DNA of 64,000 bases from Salminus brasiliensis (Eukaryota; Chordata; Actinopteri; Characiformes; Bryconidae), in assembly GCF_030463535.1 (NCBI RefSeq), contig NC_132897.1, forward strand, positions 5,197,960 to 5,261,959. The letters are read 5' to 3'. The notes beneath the pieces are model-generated. The model did not search any database. It worked only from the letters and a program-made list of their open reading frames with translations, and was not told the DNA's origin. The translations under genes and the position numbers were made by a program. Each line of letters begins with the position of its first letter. The first letter of the stretch is position 1. Shown here piece by piece: positions 35,801 to 45,368 of this stretch.

Positions 35801-37082
35801 TGTGTGTGTTCTTTCTCTAAATGCTGCTATATAAAACAGTTGAATTTAATCTCAGTGCTGTAGAGAACCTCTGGAGGCAACTCTATCATCTGACCCATCT
35901 TCACACACGCATCAGTGACAGACAGGGATGGCGAGTGAGAGATTGAGAGAGATGATGATGATGATGATGATGATGAAGCATGCTGGTTGTCCTGCAGCAT
36001 TCCTGTAGACTGCATTTATTTTCACTGAAAACAAAACTGTGGTAAACTGAGAGGAAGTCCTCTTCTGAGCAGGCGATCCACACCAGTACAGCAGCGCCCT
36101 CTGTTGGTGACCCGCTGTAAACGCACGGCCTGTTCTCTGAGGTGTTGGCTCTCCTGTTCCGTTATGTAAGCTGCATGCGACCTGAATCCATGAAGCAATA
36201 GGCCACGAGAGGTCGCGTGTCGCAGAGCTGTTCTCACGCTTAGGAGACACTAGCCGCCACATGCATGGCTGTGATAACGTACACCACTGCTCTGTTCACA
36301 CTGGGGAAGACAGCTGATGCAATACGGGTTTCCACGTGAACCAGGACTCGTGATCGCAGCTTTTTCATGTGCCAGGGTCCGCAGAAACTCAGCATACTCT
36401 GCCTTTACGTCCTTTTTACGTCCCCTACGTCCACATTTTGTCTGTGGTGTACGGGCCAATAGACTTTTTACATTGACTTCCATTGAAAGTTATAATTTTG
36501 GAGAACAATAAGCTTCCACTGCTTATTAGCTACATTAGCTTTGTAGCTTCAGCAGAATGTTCCGATACAATTCCTAAAACTCAGGAACTTCAGGAACTCT
36601 CATGGGTTTCACTGAAAGTCTTCCATGTGGAAGATCTGAGAGTGATGTCAGCTTCCAGAGGCCCTGACCACCTTACACATTAACTCCAGTGTAGTGCACT
36701 GGACTGTGGGAAACACTGATAAACGTCCAGGTGTGCAGGGGCTCCTTTTGACCCTGCACTCGAGAGTTAGCCCAAGAGTCAGGCTTCACACTCTGTGGTG
36801 TTAGGAGGTTAATTAAATGGGTAATCTCTAATAGACTAGTTTATGAGATTTCTGACTCTATGATGGACTCTGATCTATAAACATGGGCTAAAAAAGTAGC
36901 AGTAGCAGCAGCTATGAAGCCAAAAGGCATTTCTCTGTTGTTGTTGTTATCACTTTCACAGGTGATGTTGTGTCATAGTGCCATAAAAGCATATTTTATT
37001 GTACATAACTCAGCACAGTCTGAAGTAGGTGTGTGATGCTATACTAGTAGGCTCTGGGGGTGTATAATGCTAATTATAGTAA
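35801..37082 (+). other. intergenic with short repeats, no gene called
   Basis: (GAT)n at 35951-35976. Sequence at 36568-36655 (CTTCCATGTGGAAGATCTGA) is repeated at 37386-37475. A minus-strand frame at 36250-36483 is not identified. Confidence 0.4.
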
Positions 37083-37320
37083 ATCAATCAAACTTGCATC
37101 TCCATTTTTGCAGTTTTTCACTTTGACAATGTGAATCTGGCAGTTGTTCTTCACATTTTGCCCAAATCTGATGATGAACGGACCAATGGAAATGCTCCAA
37201 AATGACCTGGGATGCAATCATTTTACATTGACTTCTATTGAACGTGAGGAAGGTTTTTTCCTTCTCCTGTAAAGTTGTCATTTTGGAGCTACAGCGATGA
37301 TAAGCTTCCACTGCTTAAAC
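37083..37320 (-). repeat. dispersed repeat, family R (upstream of selenoe)
   Basis: The minus strand carries GGAGCATTTCCATTGGTCCG and TACAGGAGAAGGAAAA. It lies in inverted orientation to the copy at 37850-38075, with selenoe exon 1 between them. Confidence 0.65.
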
Positions 37321-37493
37321 TGTAGAGGTGAACCTCAGACATTAAAACTATTTTATAACTACAAAATTATATAATATACTGTAGAATTCCTAAAACTCAG
37401 GATTTTCAGGAACTTTCCAGAACCTTCAGGAACATTCATTGGTTTCACCCAAAGTCTTCCATGTAGAAGATCTGACAGCGCTGCTCACAATGC

Positions 37494-37530
37494 GGGCCAA
37501 TCGCTTTTCGCCACATGCCCGCCCACAAGG
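37494..37530 (+). promoter_or_regulatory. selenoe: possible selenoe proximal promoter (CCAAT and GC boxes)
   Basis: A CCAAT motif at 37497-37501 and a CCGCCC motif near 37520 lie 70-100 bp upstream of the ATG, in a patch less AT-rich than its surroundings. No TATA box is evident. Weak motif evidence only. Confidence 0.3.
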
Positions 37531-37597
37531 GTTTATCAGTGCACCTGTAGTCCACCCCAAAGCCCCTCACACAGATCCATTACTGCAAGATCACGGC

Positions 37598-37714
37598 ATG
37601 TGGCTCTCACTGCTGGTACTCCTGACCTTCTGCGCCGTGGGAAAGGCGGCAGAGAACACATCCGAGACTCCAGCTGGGCAGGGAAAACTCATTATAGCCA
37701 GAGGTAAACTGCTG
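37598..37714 (+). CDS. selenoe: selenoe exon 1: signal peptide
   Basis: ATG at 37598; 39 codons; phase-0 donor GTGAGT at 37715. It encodes the signal peptide, a sequon (N20-T-S, possibly glycosylated) and KLIIARGKLL. An alternative donor GTAAAC at 37704 would shift the frame and is rejected. Confidence 0.9.
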
Positions 37715-40700
37715 GTGAGTGTTTGATAGAGGATTTGTTGCCACCTTGACGATCCATGCCAGGTGAAACACCTTGGCATCACATCATCTCCATTAAGAAA
37801 CTGTTGTGGGTAGAGTAGCATGGACCCATCTTTAAATAAAAGGATTGTTAATGACTGCAGAAGATGTAAAACTTGAAGAACAATAACATCTCGTGGCTGT
37901 CTTAGAAAAACCTTGTATCTCCAAACATGGCATCTTTACAGGAGAAGGAAAAACCCTTAACTTACAATAGAGAAGCATTTCCATTGGTCCATTCCTCATA
38001 AGATTTGGACGCAATGTAAAGAACATCTGCCAGTTTTACATTATATCAAAACAGCAAAAATGGAGGCACAAGTTTTTTCATGGGACAGTGACAAAAAGTA
38101 ACAGCTTCAGCTCCAATGGCTGAGCAGGCTAATGTGCTATATGCTAATGTGCTATGTGCTAATGTACAAATTCGTGGCCTGGGGGTCATGAATTCGAATC
38201 TTGAGCCATGTTGCTTTGCCATAAGCGACAGGAGTCTGTAAGAGCACAATTGGCTGTGCTCTCTCCAGGTAGGTAGATGGGGCTGTATTCTTTCATCATT
38301 TTTAAAAGCAACGTTGGCCGGCACAGGCGTCTGTTTTCAGGTGTGGCAAAGCTGGAGGCCCGGCACTTTCCTGACTGGTCACATAAATCGGTGAAGCCAG
38401 TCATCCTTACCCTTCTAGTGGCAGTACTGCATGCCAGCTTCTCAGCACCTACAGTCTGAGAACTTTCCTAGGCTTTCTTTTGGATCGATTGAACCAATTA
38501 AACCAATGAAGTGTTTATTTTAAGCTAATTGTACCTTAATTTAATTGATTTCTAGGAAAGTCTTCTAGGAGGTCATACACCAAATCAGCCATAACATTAA
38601 ATCATGTAGGCATGGACTTCATAAGACTTCTGAAGGTGTCCTGTGTTATCTGCCACCATTTGTCCTTCCTTGGAACACTTGCTTTTGGTAGGTACTGACC
38701 GCTGCATACCAGGAACACCCCACAGGACCTGCCTGATGTTTTGGAGATGTTTGGCCCAGTCGTCTAGTCGTCTAGTAGTTTGGCTCTTGTCAAAGTGTCT
38801 CAGATCCGTATGCTTGCCCATTTTTCCTGCTTTTAACAACACATTACCTTCAAGAACTGACTGTTCACCTGCTGCCCGATATATCCCACTACATGGGAGA
38901 TGTATTTATAACCAGATGATTAGATGATGAATGCTGTGGTTTTAATGTTATGGCTGATTATTGCTATGTCCTCACTAAAACTGTTCCTCTCCATATTGCT
39001 ACTCTGGATCTCCACCCTGCGCCAGACTGCATTGTTCTAATGATACTATGCCCTCTGCTTCCGTATCCTTTATCTCTCTGCTGATGGATTATTTCCTCTC
39101 CAGGCCCCCAGTGTGGTGGGATGATCCATAAAGAAGATGCCCGAGCTCTACAACTTCCTGATGGAGCGCTGGGCCCTGTAGTATCCTCACATTAGCATGG
39201 ATTTGCATGAAAGTGCCTGCTCTGATTCTGTAAAGCTCTGGTTTGCTGTGAAGTTCAGGCACAGCTTTAGGCTTCCTCACTGGAGGGTCTTAGGAGGAGA
39301 GCTCAAGAGTTAGTCAGGTCAGATGTCGATTTGCAGCCCCAGTGGAGGTCTGAAGTGATTTGTGGACTCTTACATGAAGTGGGATTAGGTTTATCCCTAT
39401 AAAATGAGAAAATGGTTCTAAAATCTGATTGGCTGAGCCATGTTTGAAGCCAGTGTGTAATAGGTGATGTAGACAAATCAGCTGCGTTCTTCATGAGTTT
39501 CTAACATCTAAACAGCTGACCTGAGCTGCTGTTTAGGGCCCTGTGGCCACCAGGGGGCCCCCTAACAACTTTTAGATTACTTCTGTACCATTATGTTGTT
39601 AAAATGAAGGGACAAGAACAGCTGGTTCAGGCTGTGTTCTTCTACATGTCCTTGCTGTTGTCTGTTGCTAGCCAGTCAGAGGACTGAAAATGCTGTCCAG
39701 CCCATCCAATCACAGCGAGACTTCTCCTTCATAGCCCCTCCCACATCACTAGTTAATTCCACTAGTTAAAGTGTGACTTTCAACAACTTGTAAACATAAA
39801 AACAAGATTTTCTTCTTAGTTGTATGTACCCTTTTATATATTCTATATTGACAAAAGTATTGGGACACCTGCTCAGGCTTGTCCTGCTTTTGTTACTGTC
39901 CAGGGAAGAAGGCGTTAATAGGCTCATATTGATCTGCTCCAGGGAGTCCTATTCTATTGGCAGGGCAATCAAAGTGGTCTGTCTTTTTGCAATGGGTGCA
40001 ACCTAGGTTATGTTAAAATAGCTGAATTAATTTGTTAGAAGGGGTGTCCACAAATATTTGGACGCCACAGAGATGAACTTCTGCCTATTCTAAAGCATAA
40101 TTACTGATTATATGCTAAATTTAACATATTGTATGGATAGCTAATGCATATTCGCAAACCAAATTAACCATTGAAGGGTTTTGGTGGATTTTAAAAGCTA
40201 TTTTTAATGTAAAAACATTGTAAAATAGTTTTTAGGCCTTTGCAGAAGTAGAGAGGCTGCAGCAAAGGAGAAGGAGACTCCCTATTATTACCCTTGATTT
40301 AGAGTAAAAGTGACTCTGGAAGAGCAGGTGTCTGCAAACTTTTGGACATATAGTGTATATCAATTGACATAGTAGCTGCAAATTTAATTATGAGAGATAA
40401 AGAGATATGAATTGAGGAAATATTAATGTTTTGGGTTCAGGAACCCACAGATATGAGGAGGTGAATGTGGAAAAATCCATCTGGGTCTATTCACATCTCG
40501 GGGGAGGTTAATCTCATACAGCACCTTCACCAACACTCCCCTCACCAGTGATCAGAACCCTTCACATACATCAAATTAACCATTGAAGGGTTTTGGTAGA
40601 TTTTAAAAGCTAATATTAATGGAAAAACAAGTTTTTCTTCAAAACCGTAGTTCATAATTCACTTATTTAGACTTTTAGGCATTTCACGGTGGGCTGTTGT

Positions 40701-41403
40701 GACCTTATTCTGGGTTTAATCCAATGCAGTGGTAGCAAAATTCTGGCTTAGTAGACAGCTAAAGCGGTGGAAGTTGCTGAATATCATGGACATTAAAATC
40801 TATTGGTGCATTCAGAGTTTGGTGGTGTTTTGAGTGTTGTGGCGTATTACGTTAGTATATTATATATATTATTATGTCTTTCTTTGAGTGGATCTATTTG
40901 CTTTAACCATCTGTTAAAGTCATAACCTGGAGTACGATTCAGGAGAAGAAAAAAAACCCCGCCTTATCTTCTACAATGACAAGGATGAGGTGGTGAAAGT
41001 AAGTCACTCTTTACTTATTCCTAATTGCGTCCCTTTCCCTTAGCTAGATTAGGTTCCTCATCTGTTAACACTGAAACATCATACAGTATATAATAAGAAA
41101 CCAAAGACAAGACGCATTCGGAAGGACATTACGATGAACTTTCAGAATGCCTACTCAGCACCACCGCTGTCTTCTGCGGTTTCCTGTGGGAAAGCACAAC
41201 ATCAGAACCTCAAAAGCTCTTTAACAAGAAAGCCTGTGTTCTCCCCCCCCCGTCCTCAGACCGTTAAAGTAAAGAAGATGAAGGCGGATGAGATCAGCAA
41301 TCTCCTGGACTCTCTGGGCTTCTATAAGAGGTCAAAAAAAGGCGAGGAGGTCCCTGAGGAATTTCAGAACTTCCCTCTGAAGGCACCACGAGACGAACTG
41401 TGA
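37598..41403 (+). CDS. selenoe: fish selenoprotein Fep15 / selenoprotein E (contains Sec encoded by TGA)
   Basis: The coding join is 37598-37714, 39104-39180, 40920-40998 and 41260-41403 (417 nt, 138 residues including selenocysteine). Residues 1-17 form a hydrophobic signal peptide (MWLSLLVLLTFCAVGKA). Residue 46 is Sec in the motif VVGUSIKKMP; the C-terminus is RDEL, an ER-retention signal. The thioredoxin-like part includes LYHNLEYDSGEEKKPRLIFY and ends with LDSLGFYKRSKK, as in the Sep15/SelM/Fep15 family. Known for the family: Fep15 occurs in fish, is ER-resident, and has Sec without the partner Cys of Sep15 and SelM. Seen here: the only Cys is residue 12, inside the signal peptide. The start was chosen as the ATG that opens directly into the signal peptide; an in-frame upstream ATG at 37439 would bury it. 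A SECIS follows the stop. The molecular substrate is not known to me. Confidence 0.93.
37850..38075 (+). repeat. dispersed repeat, family R (selenoe intron 1)
   Basis: Contains TTACAGGAGAAGGAAAAACC, AAGCATTTCCATTGGTCCAT and AAAGAACATCTGCCAG; inverted relative to 37083-37320. Confidence 0.65.
38095..38285 (+). mobile_element. tRNA-derived SINE fragment in selenoe intron 1
   Basis: B-box-like ATGAATTCGAATCTTGAGCC followed by the body motif AAGAGCACAATTGGCTGTGC and TCTCCAGGTAGGTAGATGG, shared with 43850-44036 and 56930-57015. Confidence 0.6.
38584..38963 (-). mobile_element. Tc1-like miniature element, family E, in selenoe intron 1
   Basis: Left end ATCAGCCATAACATTA, right end TTTTAATGTTATGGCTGAT, with GATGTTTTGGAGATGTTTGG inside. 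Near full length. Confidence 0.75.
39104..39180 (+). CDS. selenoe: selenoe exon 2: selenocysteine exon
   Basis: The acceptor is CTCCAG before 39104. It reads APSVVG-U-SIKKMPELYNFLMERWAL and carries two bases (TA) into exon 3, which complete a Y codon and give ALYHNLE. The donor used is GTATCC at 39181. A competing GTAGTA at 39178 would carry CT instead, keep the frame, and give L in place of LY. TGA at 39122-39124 is the recoded codon. Confidence 0.9.
39122..39124 (+). other. selenoe: in-frame TGA selenocysteine codon
   Basis: TGA lies in the frame set by exon 1 (phase 0) and is followed by an uninterrupted conserved reading frame through three exons to TGA at 41401. The context is VVG-U-S. 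Recoding is supported by the SECIS at 41428-41514. Ordinary gene callers would stop here or choose another frame. Confidence 0.92.
39844..40065 (+). mobile_element. family M element (short) in selenoe intron 2
   Basis: ACAAAAGTATTGGGACACCT at the left and GGGGTGTCCACAAATATTTG at the right; internally deleted to about 220 bp. Confidence 0.7.
40236..40562 (+). repeat. direct repeat copy 1 (selenoe intron 2)
   Basis: About 327 bp with close similarity to 42068-42378, from CTTTGCAGAAGTAGAGAGGC to CACCAGTGATCAGAACCC. The two copies flank selenoe exons 3 and 4 and the SECIS. A smaller repeat (CATTGAAGGGTTTTGGTGG) lies at about 40170 and 40580. Confidence 0.85.
40920..40998 (+). CDS. selenoe: selenoe exon 3
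   Basis: The acceptor TTAAAG before 40920 is weak but phase-correct; the donor is GTAAGT at 40999. It encodes HNLEYDSGEEKKPRLIFYND and then KDEVVK, the central beta-strand region of the thioredoxin-like fold (family inference). Confidence 0.88.
41260..41403 (+). CDS. selenoe: selenoe exon 4: C-terminus with RDEL
   Basis: The acceptor is CCTCAG before 41260; the frame is phase 0. It begins TVKVKKMKADEISNLLDSLG and ends PLKAPRDEL, then TGA. The open frame extends upstream into the intron to 41134, so an ORF finder would report a false N-terminus there. Confidence 0.92.
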   Translation, partial: TVKVKKMKADEISNLLDSLGFYKRSKKGEEVPEEFQNFPLKAPRDEL

Positions 41404-41427
41404 CCTCTGTTGGCTGACTGCTGTAAC

Positions 41428-41514
41428 TGCACCCAGCACAATAATGACGCCCAGGACCTCAAGGCTTCCAAAACAGGGTCAGGTTCTGGGCCGAGACACT
41501 GATGGCTTGGTGCA
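41428..41514 (+). promoter_or_regulatory. selenoe: SECIS element
   Basis: The 3'UTR folds into a canonical eukaryotic SECIS. The lower stem pairs 41428-41437 (TGCACCCAGC) with 41505-41514 (GCTTGGTGCA), with one mismatch. The non-Watson-Crick core is ATGA at 41444-41447 opposite GA at 41493-41494. The upper stem pairs 41449-41458 (GCCCAGGACC) with 41482-41491 (GGTTCTGGGC), ten base pairs including a G-T. An AA sits just above the upper stem at 41461-41462 in a large apical region. The element directs Sec insertion at UGA through SBP2 (known). Confidence 0.87.
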
Positions 41515-41547
41515 GCTAATGCTTTCAGCATATTAATACGTTTTTAC

Positions 41548-41553
41548 AATAAA
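41548..41553 (+). terminator. selenoe: selenoe polyadenylation signal AATAAA
   Basis: AATAAA in ACAATAAACG, 145 bases after the stop and just after the SECIS, followed by a T/G-rich stretch. It gives a short 3'UTR typical of small selenoproteins. Confidence 0.75.
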
Positions 41554-42067
41554 CGTTTTGGAAATGATTGGAGGTAGCTGTCTTTATTTAGTCACATGAC
41601 AAATTGCCATTGTTCGGGGGAAATCAGCCATGGCTTAAAAACTGCAGTGTGGTCATTCTGTTCGCGCCTCAGAACTGCTAATCTAGGCTAAATATATTGC
41701 ATATATATGCTGAACTTTGTTGATTTGTAAAACGAAGGGCTTTATAGCCTTGGCTTTAGTGAAGAGTGCTAGTCAGAGTCGGAGAGAAAAGCTAAGGTTT
41801 TTAGATTGGATTGGAAATGTTTAGACTTCTACTGAATTCATCTGTTCTTCACTTTATTTGCAGAGTCCGAGGTCAAAACTGTAGATGTTCACCTTAGAAA
41901 GAGGTTGAGAATAAGGGGCTCATGATGATGGTTGGGAATAGGTTTTGGGTTGAGGTCAAGGTTAAGGTTTAGGTTAGGGCCATGATAACTAATCATCCAT
42001 TATCAGTACCTGACCATGGCTGAGTGCCATCAAGTTCTTACAGCAATGTCCCAAAATCTAGTATAAG

Positions 42068-42378
42068 ACCTTTGCAGAAGTAGAGAGGCTGCAGCAAGTC
42101 CCCATTTAGAGTAAAAAAGTGACTCTGGAAGAGCAGGTGTCTGCAAACTTTTGGACATAGTGTATATCAATTGGCACAGTAGCAGCAAATGTAAATTTAT
42201 ATTTTATGAGAGATAAAGAGATGTGGATTGGGGAAATAGTCATGTTTTGGGTTCAGAAACCCACAGATATGAGGGGGTGAATGTGGAAAAATCCATCTGG
42301 GTCCATTCACATCTCGGGGGAGGTTAATCTCATATAGCACCTTCACCAACACACCCCTCACCAGTGATCAGAACCCTT
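42068..42378 (+). repeat. direct repeat copy 2 (between selenoe and tmem17)
   Basis: Second copy of the 40236-40562 repeat. Differences are scattered substitutions and small indels, so the duplication is not very recent. Confidence 0.85.
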
Positions 42379-42857
42379 GGATATTCATTATCTTACAGTA
42401 AAATGAGGTGTAAAGTGGAACGGGGCCGTCTGAGCGTTTCTCCGAAGACTAAATGAAGCGACTGCCATCTCCGGAAAGCAGCATCGTCCCAGCACCCTAA
42501 GGATAATGAGAATTTCTTAACAAGCCACTGATCCTGTCAGATCTAATGACAGATCTAATTGAGAGAATTTTTGTCTCCAAACAAAAGTGTCTGATAACCA
42601 CTGTCCAGGAACCGGTTTGCTAATTGCTAAGCACTCGTCATATTTGACACATTTAATTACAATCCAGACGTCGGTAAGGAGGAGTGGAGGCAGATGCGAG
42701 GCTAACGCTAATCCGCTGTCAGACGGGCTGCCTCCTCAGATTTAATCTGGTTAGCGCTCTTCCCCTGCTGCTAATCTCGGCCGACACAAAGCGAGCCGTA
42801 GTGCCTCCGAGGCACTGAGCGCAGCAGCGATGGTGGAGCTTTCAGGATAGGCTAAAA

Positions 42858-42987
42858 ATGCCTGTGTTTTACACCCCCATACCCCAGAACCTGAGAGTGG
42901 GTCTGGCACATGCTAGCAGCTCAGTGTTTATTAACAACAGAACGAGGGACAGCGGTGATCTAAGGGAGCACAGTGTGGAGGATGAAG
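42858..42987 (+). CDS. tmem17: tmem17 exon 1: N-terminal cytoplasmic region
   Basis: 43 codons plus one base; donor GTGAGG at 42988. It carries SSSVFINNRTRDSG, comparable to the FS..NRT region of mammalian TMEM17. The exon is too short for a usual ORF cutoff and lies in a GC-richer patch that could be the promoter/5'UTR. Confidence 0.82.
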
Positions 42988-45322
42988 GTGAGGTCAAATC
43001 TGAACGAAGCAAACTTTGCTAATTAGCCCTTGACATAAGCCTTGCAGTCCTGCAGTTAAGGCCATCAAAATATAGCCTTGACTAGTCTTTAACTAAACGC
43101 ACTCAGGTGGCCATGCCATCTTTGGTTTTTGTAAATTCATTCAACCTCATTCATTGCTTGGCTTGGCTAGTTGCTAATAAACACTGGACTTCATTTTCTG
43201 CGTTTCATTTACCTCGGACGTTGGACATCGGAGCTGGGAAAGGCCTCATACTCGAGTTGACCATGTTTCAGATAAATATTCAGATAACTGTACACCATTT
43301 CGAAATTAGCTGAAGACTTGATCCACTGGTTTGTAGAGTCATTTACCGATGTTTTATGGTGAATCGTCCTCTTTTTTATGCCTCAGGTTCGCATTACCCC
43401 AGGTACCAGTTGGTAACAACACAATATGAGGTGTTTTGGCTTCACTACACCATGGAGACACGTCCAGAATTGGAAGAGGGGTGGTACTGTGTGTATGGCT
43501 TATTTAATAAGACACAAATACAGATAGAAGTGCTAATAAGCTGTACAATCCTACTGTGTTTAGTACTGCTGATGTGTGGTGCGGCCATATTGGATTTTGA
43601 ACTTTGGGTTGGTGAGGCTCTCTCAACTTTCTGAGTAGGAAATCCGACGTTCCAGTTGAAATTCCTACTTGGAATTAGGAAAACTGACATCCAAGTTCAA
43701 ATGGAACGTGGCTTTATTTAGACCATTTAACCTAGAACTACATCATCACCCACATAGCATTTTGCTTTTTGGAGAAGTGTAATGTTTTTCTAGACTAAAA
43801 TCAAGTCGTGGTCGTGTTGTTTGCGCCAATCAAATGAAATCTGGGTGCATTTAAAGTGACCATGACACCAGTGAGGCCATCTACCCACCCTGGAGACAAC
43901 AAGGACAATTGTGCTCTCTTAGGGAATCGGCTGCTGATGCCTAACAGCATGACCGGGATTCGAACCAGCGATCCTCTGATCATAGAACATCGACAGCGCC
44001 TGAGTCCGCTGGACCATTCAGAGCCCCCTGGGGGCATTTGTGGGTGTGTATTTCCAGAGATGCGATTGGTGACAGCCGTTGTCCAGTGTTTGTTAGCAAG
44101 GTTAGCCTGTTATCATCTTACCATCTTACCATCTCCAAACTCCAAACAAACAGGTACTGGCTAATCGACTGCATGTAGACCAATCAGATTGGTCAGATTT
44201 TTTCATCTGGTGACACTTTACTAACGGCCAGCTTTTTTAAGGCTCCATGATGCCCACATAAGCATTTTATAGCGCCTGACCTAAGCCTTTAAGGCTTACT
44301 CCATAAGCATCAAGCTTTTGTTGAGGTTGTTCCCAGTCGAGCCCTTGATTAAGCATAAACTGCAGATGTCTTATGATTTGAGGCTGACCTGGACATGTTC
44401 TTCACCCATGACCTTCTTCTTCTGTCCAGTTTGCAGTGAAGTCTCATCTCACCTTCCTCTACAGATGCTTCTCTACTTTAACATGTTCTTCTTCCCATTC
44501 TGGTGGATCTCTGAGGTCGTCATGCTGGACTTAAAGGTGTCTTTGTCCTTCCAATACTTGCAGAAATGCATGTCTTTAGCCCTTAGACATCTAGTGTTAT
44601 TACCATTGTTTACCATTCAATAACATGCTTAAGAGCTAGGCTATCAGTTTGGGGCCTAAAAGCAAGTCTCACCATTACAATAGTGCTGATCTCTGCCTAT
44701 AGGATGCCTTCTAGTGGTATGTTAGCCATGTACTGTCACAGAGCTGCTTCTGCTGTTTTCCCCATGTCTGAGAATGGACTGAACTGACTAATTCCTCGGT
44801 CACATTCTAATGGTGTTGGCAAACTAAAGGCCTAGCCAATGGGAGAGCTTGTTGTTAAAGGAATCATTGGGCCTTCTCTGAAGCTCTAGAAGGCCCTGAG
44901 GATTTGTCTGCTTTCAAACACCAATGTTATCAATTCCTTCCCTTGTTTCGCATCTCTACGAAGCAGGAAATAATGAATACATTTAAAAAATTGGCCATAA
45001 CTGACTTTGAGCGGGTACACCCAGTAAAATCTGGCCTAATGAGCGTAGTAAACAATATTACTTTGAAACATGAAGACTGGAATGCTTCCCTCCCTGAGCT
45101 GTTGTATTTATCTTACCATCAAATAATGAGGACTGACAGTAATTGTGTTGAAGCTGAAGAACTTTTTTGCTTTCTACTCAGTTCTCCATGCTGCCAGGAT
45201 ACTACCAGTGTCTGATGGTGATGGGAATGGTGCTAATTAGCTTATTTGAGGTGGTCCGTGTCTACCTGGGTTATGTTGGAAACCTGAAAGAAAAGGTAAC
45301 GTAGGAAGAAGTTATTAGAGGA

Positions 45323-45368
<46 letters not shown>

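Noticed and set aside
36250..36483. Minus-strand frame with a basic stretch (CGRRGRKKDVKAEYAEFL)
   Set aside because: It looks protein-like, but I cannot match it to a family, and the surroundings are repeats; left uncalled.
39104..39177. Alternative exon 2 frame (GPQCGGMIHKED) without a TGA
   Set aside because: It contains CGG, which resembles a SelM-like motif, but its phase does not join exon 1 or exon 3, whereas the VVG-TGA-S frame joins both.
41134..41259. Upstream part of the open frame leading into selenoe exon 4
   Set aside because: It is intron 3; the acceptor at 41259/41260 and the phase of exon 3 show the true boundary.
43850..44036. Possible tRNA gene on the minus strand
   Set aside because: It has good A and B boxes but continues into a SINE body shared with other loci.
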